64,000 bases of DNA. Origin: Platycnemis pennipes (Eukaryota > Arthropoda > Insecta > Odonata > Platycnemididae). Below the pieces are notes generated by a model. The model was not told the DNA's origin. It worked only from the letters and a program-made list of their open reading frames with translations, and made no database searches. Position numbers and translations under genes: made by a program. Positions 10,681-22,800 of this stretch are shown here, one piece after another. The stretch spans positions 126,314,133 to 126,378,132 of the forward strand of contig OW121853.1 of assembly GCA_933228895.1 (NCBI GenBank), in the 5' to 3' direction. Numbering within the stretch: the stretch's first letter is position 1; the number at the start of each line of letters is the position of its first letter.

Positions 10681-10840
10681 GAGGAGATGGTGCAGGGCAA
10701 GGAGTCGGGCATCCCTCTGATGGACGCCGTGAGGATCCCGATGTCGGCCGGCCAGCCGCTGACGCACCTGCCCAAGCGACCGAGGGTGGACATCGCTTTC
10801 CGCGACCTCGCGTACACCGTCAAGGAGGGAGCCAAGAAGA
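10681..10840 (+). CDS. ABCG exon 1: leader end and start codon, residues 1-52
   Basis: The acceptor TTGTTTGCAG precedes GAGGAGATGG. The ATG at 10687 is the first in frame and has G at -3 and +4, a good initiation context. The encoded N terminus includes [17 protein letters not shown], then [18 protein letters not shown], the strand that opens the ABCG ATPase domain. The donor is AAGA/GTGAGT; phase 1. Because the exon has a splice acceptor, upstream exons could add residues if they splice in frame, but the two codons just before the ATG (GAG GAG) show no sign of a conserved extension. Confidence 0.93.
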
Positions 10841-13800
10841 GTGAGTAGTCCGTTGCGTGCGGTGCAGCTGCTTGCTTCCTTCAGCGTGGCGAAGGAGTGG
10901 CGGCAGCCCTGTGTTCAGGCCGAGAGAGCTGGTAGCTTGAGCCCGTTTCACAATATACTTGATCCAGCACAAGGTCGAGGATACTCGCTACCATGATAAT
11001 ATCTTTCCAGTATCGTGTGATATAGGACCAGTATGCTTGATTACAAGCATCATATCGCTATCGTAAGCACTGAGATATTGGATTTCATACTTGATGCGGT
11101 TACTTGTTTGTTACTGGCTTCCAGTGGGACCTATAAACCGTCGACCAATCGCATCAAGTGTGCATACACTGTGGAATCTTCTCTTTTTTAAATTATTATG
11201 GAATACCGCTTCATATGCCCTCAAAAAAAGTACTGGATAAAGTTGATCGGTAACCGGAAGATTTGATCAGCTGCTGGTCAACATTGTTCAGTAACTGGAG
11301 ACCTCCATCAGTTACTGGAGACCTTCTTCAGTTACTGGTGAGTAACTGATCACTGACCCCTTTAGTGGCTGAAGACTGTTTCAAAAAAGAGTACAAAGCT
11401 CTCCAGTATTTTCTTGAGTTACTGATCACCTTTCTCCGGTACTTTTTATAAAGGGAGCAACCACAAGTTCAGTGATCGTGGGAAGCATCCTAGGATGGTC
11501 CCAATCATAATAGATTCCGTCCTTAAGATTAAGTGGCAGCTAGCACACTAGGCCTTGTGCTGGATCCAGTATCGCGTGAAATGGACTTAAGTCACTCCAC
11601 ACCTCCCCAGAATTTAAGCCAGTGATCATTGACTTCACATCAGAGACACACATTCCCATGGGCATGCTTGGGAGCAAAAACAAGACAGTTGAAAACAGCA
11701 TTCAAACAATCGTTGCTGCTACTTTTGGGTGCCATAGAAACCATGCTAAAAGCCAAAATAACAACATACTATTGGCCAAAAACCAGCCAGAGTTGCTATT
11801 TTGGCTTATAGTGCGGTTGCTAAATCATTCGGAATAGTAGTCCATGTGCTGGAATGTAGAGTATTTTATCAACTAATTCAAGTGTTCAATAAAAAGAGCT
11901 GCTTTTTCAGTCTTTGCATAGTAGCAATCATATAAATACCTTTCTGGAAATGTAAAACTGGTTGTCTCCCTTTATGAGATATCATTTTCTTTCATGGAGG
12001 ACTACTCCATGAAACCTGAATTGTGTCAATTATTATTCTAATAGGAAGTCAGCCAGCCTTGATAACATACCGAGTTCAATAAGCAGAGACCAATTAATCT
12101 CTGATAGCAAGGCACTCTTCTTTAGCAGAAACTCCAGTGTGTACTGTGGCCCTGTAAATAAATCTTCCAACACTATGTTTATTAGACAAATATCAACTTG
12201 TCAGCTTGGTTTTTAAAGCACTATTGAATGACATGCATCGGGATTCCATGCTTATATACACTGTAGAATTTTAAGACATTCTTTGAAAATTTCACTAAGT
12301 TCATTGAGCATGCATTTCCTTAGAAACTTATCCTGCTGGTATGTAGGACTTATCAACAGTCCAGCTTGCTTACCATGGATCTTGAGAAGGAACTTATTAG
12401 ATGTACATTCGTACGTAAAAGTAAAGGTGAAAAACTTCTCTGCCCTCTGCTAAGATACCATTCAATAGAAATGAAAAATATTTCGATGTTGGTAGAACGC
12501 AAGAAGGATGTGGTTTTCAGTCATGCAGAATAGAAGAATAGGAAATTTTGTGGTGCAAAGCGAATGCAATTGAAATGTGACCTTTGGAAATCTAAAACTT
12601 GACCAAAAGCTGAGTGAGATGGGATCTCTTTCCCCAAGAATCTAATGCGAATAGCCTTATTTATGATGTAGAAAGAAGCAATGGGAAAAACATATGAGAC
12701 ATCTGTACAGCAGCATTATGAAACACCATTGTGAGTTTAAACATATAATGTAATTAAAATTAATAACTTTTCTGTGGTACACCCTGGCATTCACAGATGT
12801 CAATAAAAGATTTCAGAGAGTGATATGAGATGATGGTTCCGCAATACGGTAATGATGTATGGGTAAATAAAAAAAATATGTATTTACAATTAACCGAGAA
12901 ACATGTATTAGGGTATAAAATATGAGAACATTATGTTATAACATCTCCTCAGCATCCAGTACCCTTTGAAGGTGGGTCCTCATGAACCATAAAAGATTTC
13001 TATATAATTGTGGATAATGTGTTGAGGTATTGCAGGCTGTGTAGGTTTTACGTGTTTCCCAGCACTTTGGGCAAATGCCAGACCCATGGCACTTCCACGA
13101 AAGCAAGCATATATTGTTAGAATACCTATGAACAATTGCTAACAATTTATAGGATTTTTACCAATGATCCTAGACCATCAGTGGTTTTTGCCCCGTAAAC
13201 TAGTAGAAATATGCCTAGAACTTTGTTTTCGAATGCTTTTTTGTAAAATTATTTGTCATCTGCTTATGTTAAATCCTATTTACATATGTCCAATGTAAGC
13301 AACTGTGGCAACAGCAGAGGAGTGAAGTGTCCATATAAAACATTAATGGTTGAAGAAGTGGACCCGTGAAAAAACATGACTTCGGTGTATCAGAAAAGCA
13401 TTTGTGTGAAACCTACTGCATGGGATCATTGACAATATATGGCATTAAGATGCAGAAAGAGAAAATCATCAACTTTTACAGTGAAAGTGACAAAAGAGAA
13501 AGGGATGACAATGAGAAAAACTATGAAGGTTCAAGTGTTGATTCAAATCGCATCCTTGTGCAGTGATTTGTGGAATTCTTTTGGTATCCCCCCTTTTTTC
13601 TGTTTCCCCACATTGGACATGTTTCCTTCGACGTACTGTATACCCTCCTGACTTAGCCAACAGACTTGCATGTTATTAGCACTTACAACATTTGCACCAA
13701 CAACACTACTATGCCTATGATTCCAAAATGCAACGACTTCAGCCTGCACCGTTTGAGCCAAACCTTCCCCTCACCACCCCTCCGCTATCATTTGCCTGGC

Positions 13801-16800
13801 CCCCTGGAGGCAGGAGAAGAACAGAATCTTCATCGATACCAAAAGGCCATGAACCGGTGCTCTGTGGCTGGAGTCAGAAGGAGTTCCTGAGGCTCCAATT
13901 GAAAACTTCCACCTCACCTACTTGCCCAACCCATTCTTTCCTCCCCTCCAAAGCTACCAATCGTCCAAATCCAAATCACCCCACTCCATCTTGGCCTTGC
14001 TGAATAAACCCCCTCCTGACATTGACACACCCCCTCTCACGCCCTCTGTTGGAGTCAAGACAGCTAGCAGTAGACCTCGAGCAACCTCCAGGCTGAAGTC
14101 AAGTTAGGAGACTTCGGCATTTTTTAGACGGTTGTCATTTTTCCTGCTAGTATTGTAACCTTTCTGTTACAGATTCCTGAGGGTAATTTACTTAAAACCA
14201 TAATTTTACTCTGTCCGATAATTCTGAAATACACTCATTTGTCCACGGAAAATGAAAATAACCTAGTGAACTCCACAGAGAATTTAATCAGACAATTCTG
14301 ATGACACTTTGTGTCATCTTCAGGTGAGGATACATAGTAGAAGTCACTATATGCATAAACAATGTCATGGAGGGGAGGGTAAAGGGAGAAGAGGTAAAGG
14401 GGTTGGTGGGTGGGGGTGAGGTTGGGGAGTGGGAGGGAGGGTAGACATTAGGTGTGAGTTTTTTGGGTTTTTGTGAGGCCACTGCGGGGTCTGAGCCGGA
14501 GTTAGGGAAGGGGGATAGAGGTGCGGGTGGAAGGTTGAGCTCAGTTATATACATTTGCATCAATTATTTTTGCACTTTTCTTCCTTTCATTGTTTTGACC
14601 TCATGGTGGAACCTCATTGGGAAGGTTCTAATAGGGTAGTTTCCTATTATTTTTTTATTGTCTTGATCGAAAGTTTATAACCTCTGGAGTACGTGTTTTA
14701 AGCCGTTCGATTTTTAAATGACGTTAAGTATTTTTCCTCATTAATTAAAAAGTGAAAAAAATCAATGGTGCGAAAACGCGACGGCAAACTATTGCATGCC
14801 GGTTAATCCTACGTGTGACGTCAAACTATTTCCTCTACCTGCCACCAGGTGGTGCTGCGTATGCTTCCAAGTAGATGCTGCACTCCGTTAAAGCTTATTA
14901 ACTAGAATCGGAGGTGTATTTATTCTGTAATTTATTATAATTAACCTTTATTTATTTATTTAATATTTTTTATGCAGTTGATTAATTTAAAATCAGTTAT
15001 TATTCCTTTTACAAGCATACCGTGAAGTTCTCCCATCATCGCACGACCTTCACGCCATGCTTCGCCGAAGACTCCACGAGCAGGATGTCCTTGAGCCTAT
15101 AAAACGATCTATTAATACAATGTTTAACAGAGAAGACTTTTCGAGCATTGATAGTTTTACAGGCTATTACTAATACATATTCTCTAGAGCTGAGCAGCCC
15201 TGAAATACAATAGTAAGTTCAGGGGACGAATTTTCCTATGCCTCGTAACGTTAACTACCTACCTGCTACGTCAGCAAGAAGGCAGTGCACCCTGCCATTT
15301 CAGGGCCTTTTCAAATGGCCTTAAAATTAACATTTAATTCTCTAGTAAACTGGGATTCCTCAATACAAACTTTTTGCATAAATTAAATACATTTATGGCA
15401 GGGCACAAATTGCAATAAATGAAGTCTGTTTGAATGAAGAAAATGAAGAATGAAGAATGATGGAAACTAAGTACCTTATTCTTTCTTGTAGTCAACATTT
15501 TTTAGAGAGATTTTTTAAAATCTGTTAATCATTGTTAGAATGCAACCATCTTGTGTTGGAAAGGATGGCATTTATCTGCTGGGATGACTTCATTGGTTGA
15601 GGAAGGTTTGCAGTAAATTCCAAATTCATGCCAGCCACTTGATTTTGACCTCATGGTTGACCTCGTAGGGAAGAAGGTGGTAAAGGGGAGCACAGTCGTA
15701 CACTTTGTGTCACCTTTGTTTGTCACTCATCTTTTCTTCACTGTTTGACAATAGAGTATCTAAGGGGATGGTGAATAAGGGAGAATAATGGTAGGGGAGC
15801 ACTTGTTCGTTGGCTAAGGGGATGTTGTCAGTTGGTTAAAACTTTCGCAGTCCATGGATGTCCGGCGATGTTCTTTTGGGTTAATTCCCACGTCAAGTGC
15901 TAAAAGACCAAGTGCAATAAAGGCAAAGCATTAGCCCTGAGGAGGTCTCCAGCAACGGGGACGAAATGTTGGCCTTAGAACACTTGACGCTGGAATTATT
16001 CCAGAAGAAAATCACTGGATAAGGGTTGTTTATGCAGTGTTGTATTGTTTCCAGGCATTTCAAAGATTCTAATCTTCTTCCCTTTTTTCCCAAGTGAAAC
16101 ATTTTTGATGTGAAGCTGCTTCAGTGGTTGTTGTCACTGAGGTGGTTTGCTAACACTGAGTATCTTTTCCTCTTCTCATGGACTTCTTGTGTTCTTTATT
16201 TTTCTTATTTAAATTATTTCTCGAGTTATAAGCGGTGAAAAACTGATGTTTTTAACCCTTTCGGAAAAGTGGGCATGCATGTGACACCATACGTCATCTA
16301 GTTCGTCCAATCACAACTGATTGTGAGCCTGTGATGCTACTTCGCCTTATCGTGGGGAACACACAGCTGACTCTGCCAATAGGAGTGGTTGCGACAGGAT
16401 CTGTACGAGCAGATCTTCCAAGAACCCCCCTCCACACCCTTCCCTTCCCCTAAAAGCAGTCAAGGATGGGAGGTAAATGACGTAAATGGTCTCAAAGCTT
16501 CTTCGGTGGGAGTCACCTTTTGCTGATTTTAATTTTTGATTTATGAACGAATGGCTCTGGTTAGAAGATTAATTTTTTCACTAAAAATCATTTTTCATTT
16601 CCATCTAACGATTTTGTTTACAAAATTGCAATAAATAAGTAACATATTCAAATTGTGTTCATAGTTCTAACAATATATGCTTGTAAACAAACCAGATTCA
16701 GGTATGATGTGGTGAAAACATTTCATATTAATAGAAGATTGTTTCTTTGTTTCATTTTCTCTCCCTTTCCCCCTCTCTTCCCCTTCCCTCCCCTCCCTGA

Positions 16801-19800
16801 CCGACTTGCTCAAATATATCTACTTGGTGGAAAATGGAAAGCTTCACTTGACAATGATGTAGTATGATCGAAACTAGTCAAAATAAATTTTTATACTGTG
16901 GAAAATTGCAGTATCTTTCTATTAATATATGCTTGCTTTTACGGGAATGCCATTGGTCCGGCATTTGCCTAAAGTGCAGGGAAACCTGTAAAACCTGCAT
17001 GGACCGGCAATACCTCAGCATATCATCCACATTTATATGAAAAACTTTTATGGTTCTTGAGGACTCACCTTCAAAGGGTGCTGGATGCTGGGAGAAATGC
17101 TATAACATAATGAAAATATCAAATAAATTTTTTTCATGAGTTGGTGTAACTGTGGAACTATGACTGTTAGTGTGTGGACTGTTAGTGTGACTCAGTAAAC
17201 TCAAAGTGGTGTTTCATATCGCTGTTGAATAGAGGTCTCAAAATTATTTGTCTCATTGCTTCTTTCCAAGTCTCAAAGTAGGCAATTCACAATAGATTCT
17301 TGGGGAAACAGATCCCATCTCCCTCACCTTCTGTCCACGTAAGATTTTGGTCAAGGTTTAGGATTCCCAAATTTCACAGTTCAGTTGCATTTCTGTGTTC
17401 CACAAAATATTCAATGCTTCTAGGTATTCTGCATGACTGAAAACCATGTCCATCTTCTTGCATTAAGCCAACATTGAAATAAATTCCACTTCCATTGAAT
17501 GGGGTTGAGCAGCGAGAAAAGGAGTTTTGCACCATTACTTTTGTGCATGACTGTATATCTAATAAGTTCCTTCTCAAGATCCATGATAAACCATCTCGAC
17601 TGATGATAAGTCCTACATTTCAGCTGGATAAGTTTCTTTTTTTGTTGTTTGCTTGTTTGTTTCAGCTGGATATGTTTTCAGTTTTGAAGTGAAGTTTTGA
17701 TGAATGAATTTCATGTCTGAGATTTTATAAGCCTCATAACACTTGCATTGCTCATCCACACAAATATGCTATTGTAAAAACAGTGCCTCCCAGACAGTGT
17801 ACATTTATAAAATATTCTCATTATTCAGCAGTGGACTACCAATGGTTTTACCAACCTTTATACTTTTAAGATGGAAATATTTATTCATTTGGAGAGGAAA
17901 TAGTTAATGTTGTAAAATGTTGATTATCTGGCATTAATAGAAGTGAGTGAGAGACAATTGGAGGAAAGGATTGATAGAATTGTAGGAGTAGGAAAATATT
18001 TTGGAATGAAAGTGAAGTGACCAAAGGCAGCAAAGGAGGTTGGAGGAACAGTGTATGTGATAGTATGTAGATGGAGAAAGACCAGAATACATATCCTTTC
18101 CTTTTCATGAGTTGTGGAAATGTGATCACATAGAATGAAAGTTTCAGAGAGGAAATAAGTTATAGCATCAGAGAGGGAAAAGCAGTTTTCAGGAAAGTAA
18201 AACCATTCTGTCAAATTATTAACCCCTCAAGCACAGAGGACATTTAATGAAAACCCATCCCAGTGGCTGGAGGATATTTAAATGACTTCACCTTTTTGTC
18301 GTTGTATCATTCAACAATTTATAACTTTCAAGATATGATACCAATCTTTTTGAAAATTTTTCTGATCTTTTGAAAACTATGTTTTAATATACGCTAAATT
18401 TTTAAATGAATTGGATCGAAATTTATCATTTTTTCCTCGTTCTCTCTATACAAGGATTACGTTTTAAGTTTTTAAAGTGTTATATTTTTTTCGTTTATTT
18501 TTAATCGATCTTTAATGTACATACTATGGATTTTTTTGATAGTGATGTACTTGAGTTTTGTAGAAAATTGTATGAACTTCATAATGGTACGGTTACTTTC
18601 GATATGATTACCCATATTGATAGCATAAAAATTCATAACATCGTGTATTTCTTCGGCTCTGAAAGATTATGTCCTATTCATTTCATGCAGAAATCCATGT
18701 TTTGTGGTGCAAAATGCTAGTAAGGAATTGTATTTATATGACGTTACCTTAGTAACTCTGCTTCGTGTGATAAGGTTCGAAGCAATCCAAGCACAAACCT
18801 ACTGCACGCGATTCACACCAGTACATGCTGTCTCTTTTTTTCCCGTGCTTTATACATACTGCACACCTCTTTTGGGGATTTGCTTTCTTCCCAGTTGCAG
18901 GAATCCTCCTCAGGAAATGTTTCTCTGTAAGCCGTGGAACTAAATTATCTAAAGAGTGATGACCTGGTGCACATTTTCTGCCAACAGTAGCATATTTAAA
19001 AAAATATTTCCTCGACCATCTGTATACGAAAGGATGGTCTAATTTTTTATTTGCATTTTCCCTGCAGATAGCATAAGAATTTAGAACTGCTATATTCAAT
19101 AATCTCCTCAACAACTTCATATACCACTTGTTATATCATTTTTTTTCAATCAAGTACGTATGCAACAACTGTTCCTTGAGATCCACCCCGCCCATGAATT
19201 TGTTGTAGTCCAACACACAACTTGGCTTACGGGTCTCTTTTTTTTTCTTTGGATACTGTTCTCATTTCGTCACTGTGGAATGTGGAGATCATCGTGACAA
19301 TTTCCTTGTCCCTCCATTTGAAATCAGCTACAGGCCCAAAATGTTGTCCACACATTTCGCCCCTTTGCAATTTCTTCTCCTTCACAATTTTTGGTACATC
19401 TTTTCTGTTCAACCTCAACGTTCCAACACAATCAGTCATGTATTTACTTTTCAGTAGCGTTGTAAGGACAGGAGAATTATAAAAATTTTCATCCAAACGC
19501 ATCATCCTTGATTTAGCCATGGTTCAGTCAGGTGTAAAACTAATGGTGTTGTCTTGTTTGAGTTAGCTGGAGTAATTTTTGAGGGAAAATCAGTATCTTT
19601 TCCTGTGCTCATCAGAAAGGACCATAGGTAGCCGGTATATCCATTACAAAGCTCGTAGGTCTTGAATCCAAACTTTGATGCCTTCAGAGGAATATACTGC
19701 TTGAAAGACAGCCTACCCTTCCATAGTGTCAACGATTCGTCAATTGAAATGTTGAAATTTGGTAAAAAATGTGTCTCATATATTTCATTTAGATGAAAAA

Positions 19801-22800
19801 TTAATGGGAAAAATTTTTTTAGCTTGGGAGGACTCCATGGCTCTTCTTCCCTCATTGTTGTTGAAATGAAGGAATTTACAAATTATCTCAAATCGGTCTC
19901 TTGAAATTACATCCCCAAAACCTGGAGACGATATTACTCTCTTTGTGGAAAAGTATGCTCGAAGTGTTGGCTTCTAAACAATTCCCATGAGCATGAATAG
20001 TCCTAAGGTTATGTATGATTCTTCTACTGTCACAGGTTTCCAAGCAGTTATTCTTGACTTTCGCGAAAAGAGGGGATCACTAGATGAAATCTGTTGCTCA
20101 GCATAGCGATTGATTTCTAAAACAATTTCACAAATGAATTCCTCGTCAAAAAAATAACAGAAAAATATCCACTGGATTGGACAAAGTTTTGGCTATGCCT
20201 TGAGGCCCGAAACCACCAACAAATGTTTCTCGGTTACCTAAATAGTTTTTCAAACCCTCCCACACCAAGGATTCGGCTTCATCTGCATCCTCAACCTCAT
20301 CGTAAATTGGCTGGAGTGTATCCATTGCAGAGCGATCATTGATGTAATTTTCTTCGTCACTTTCCAAACTTACACTGTTGTCAGAATCACTTGCAAGTAA
20401 TTCTTCTGTTATTTCCTTGTCACTTTGAAATGGTAGGTTTTTTCTACTTTTGAAAGCCATAAATGAGTTTGTATTTATAAAAACTGCTTGCTGGAAGTGC
20501 ACAAGAGGAAGATGATATCGCATGGTATGAAAGGACACTACACACCATGGGAGGTTCCAGTGGACTGAACAACTTGGTTTCGAAACTCCTTCGAGGGATG
20601 AGTAAAGATTTAGAGGGGGCCCAGTTTATGCTGACTGTTCATAGAGATTTTTATCTTCAATGATTATGGGCTGTGAATGAAGGAGCAAAGAAACACAGAG
20701 CAAAGCACATGGCCCCTTCGCCTGGGACTGAAGGGATGAATAAAACATTCATTGGGCTCGAGGTGATGATGCACTAGGTAAGGACATCGAGAGAAGGCAG
20801 AGATCTCATGAGGAAGATATCGTATCTCATGCATGAAATAGCTGACCCTTCTTGACATCTCATCACTAGAATAGGCATATAGCTTCAAGGTAGTTAGGAA
20901 GGAGGAACAAAAGGACTGGAATGATCAAATTCATTTAATCTCTGGTTTAGAAAGAAATTTAATTGCAAAATTAAAACAACCAAAGGGCTGAAAATGTTGC
21001 GTATTTTATTATGTGAAGAATAAACATATCTGCTCAATATACAGTAAAAAGAATTGGACTAAATATGCAATTTCAGACTGTGAAAAATTATTATATTTGG
21101 CATTTTGGTAAGCGTATTGGGTATGCATGACGATGACATACGGTGATTATAGATGATGTGGTGTATTATGATGAATTTGCGTAGTTATGCATACTGGGTA
21201 CACAGGATGGTGTTGAGGGGTTAACAAAGACTTAAGAAAAGGATTTTCAAAATGTTTGATTTGGAGAGTAATTTGGCATGGAGGAAGAACATGGGCAAAC
21301 GGGAAGAGGGAAGAAATATTTGAGGGATTTGAAATGTGGCCATGGAGAAGGATGGAAGTCCAATCACTTTGATAGTTACAAATGAAGAAGTGCTGGATAT
21401 TGTCCATGAAAGAGCACATAATGAACAACTGAAAGAAAGAATAAATCAAACTTGTTCTGGCCCATCACTAGTAGTGACATCATGCAGAAAAGAATGGTAG
21501 ATGGAAGGAAGAAGATTATATATGAAAGCACAGCTTGGAGGCAGCAGTCCTGATAAAATCTGTTTGAGGACAGACCCACCAATGGAGTTGATTAATTTTT
21601 GAATTCTATGCTGAAAACTTCTGCAGAAAGATAGTCCCGAGTCCCCTATTAAATCATGTTTCCTCAATTTATTAGTGTGTAGGTTTGATATCTCTCATAG
21701 AAATTTAGTATCCATCTTTAGAAAGGTGCTGTTCTCCAGGTTAAAGAGATTGATTAATAGAGTTAGTTATTTTTCACTTGATAAAATTAGTTGTATGGTA
21801 GTCTTACCATTCCAGTTAAAATCAGGCAGATGCCTATGTATTTCAGAATTTCTTAACTTGGGTCTACATAAGTAGTTAGTGTCATTGAAAAATACCAGAG
21901 CTGGACTAAAATTGCTGGGTTTCCTGGACCACGAATGTAACCACCGACCTTTGCTAAAGATTGTCATTAGAATCTGGAGTTCTCAGTAGCGTGGTGGTCA
22001 GCATATTGGCCTGGCAAGCCAAAGTTCCGTGGTTTGAGTCCAGGATTTTTTTCCTCTGGCAATTTTCAGCTCATTTGCTTGACATGCTCATTGGCCCAAC
22101 AAAATCTCACAGTAAGCATCATGAATGTATCAACTTGTTATTTTTCAATCACATTGTAAGGGGGCACTCAATCTCTATCACAGGGAAGTATAAGATTATT
22201 TGGATTTTCTATAATTCCTTTTTTTATTCTCTTTAATATTTGGTCCTGAAGTGTGTCTTAATTGGATCTTGTGGAATGAAGAATTGACATTCACATAGTC
22301 TCTAGATAACCCTACCTTAACATTTAAGCTATTCAAAGTAGGTTCTGAATATTAGAGATCACACTACTTTGGATTGCGTTTGATTTATAACCTTTGATAG
22401 GTAAATAGGTCACTAAATGAGTTTGACCTTTGAAATACAAATAATTTCTCTCCTGTGTTTGAAACCGTTGGGATTATCTCGAATAGGTAATCAAGGAGTC
22501 ACATGATACAAACACGAATCGTTCACAAATGTAGTGTGTCTGAATTGCTAGTTGCAATACAATTACTTGTTTCTCTTCAGTTTCTCTCTTGTCTTGACTA
22601 TAGAACCCCCAGAGGAGATAAAACACAAATGTAAGCAATGAATGAGGCTATAATCAGTGGTTTTAACACCAAATTTGCGAACCTTTCGTACTTATACTAC
22701 TTGACTCCATGCTTAACTATTCGAGATAATCCCGACGGTTTCAAACACCTACAGTCGTTTGATTTTTTGATTTGAATTTCGCGCCAAAAACGCATTAATC

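Noticed and set aside
10500..10844. Open frame overlapping ABCG exon 1 in another phase
   Set aside because: It crosses the strong acceptor at 10680 and is out of frame with the ATPase-domain start; GC-rich sequence produces it by chance.
13692..14107. Proline/threonine-rich coding region
   Set aside because: Several overlapping frames come from CCC/ACC-rich sequence, with no conserved domain and no splice evidence.
14285..14330. Another hammerhead-like module (CTGATGACAC hairpin)
   Set aside because: The hairpin GATGACAC/GTGTCATC is clear, but no GAAA follows the stem on either strand.
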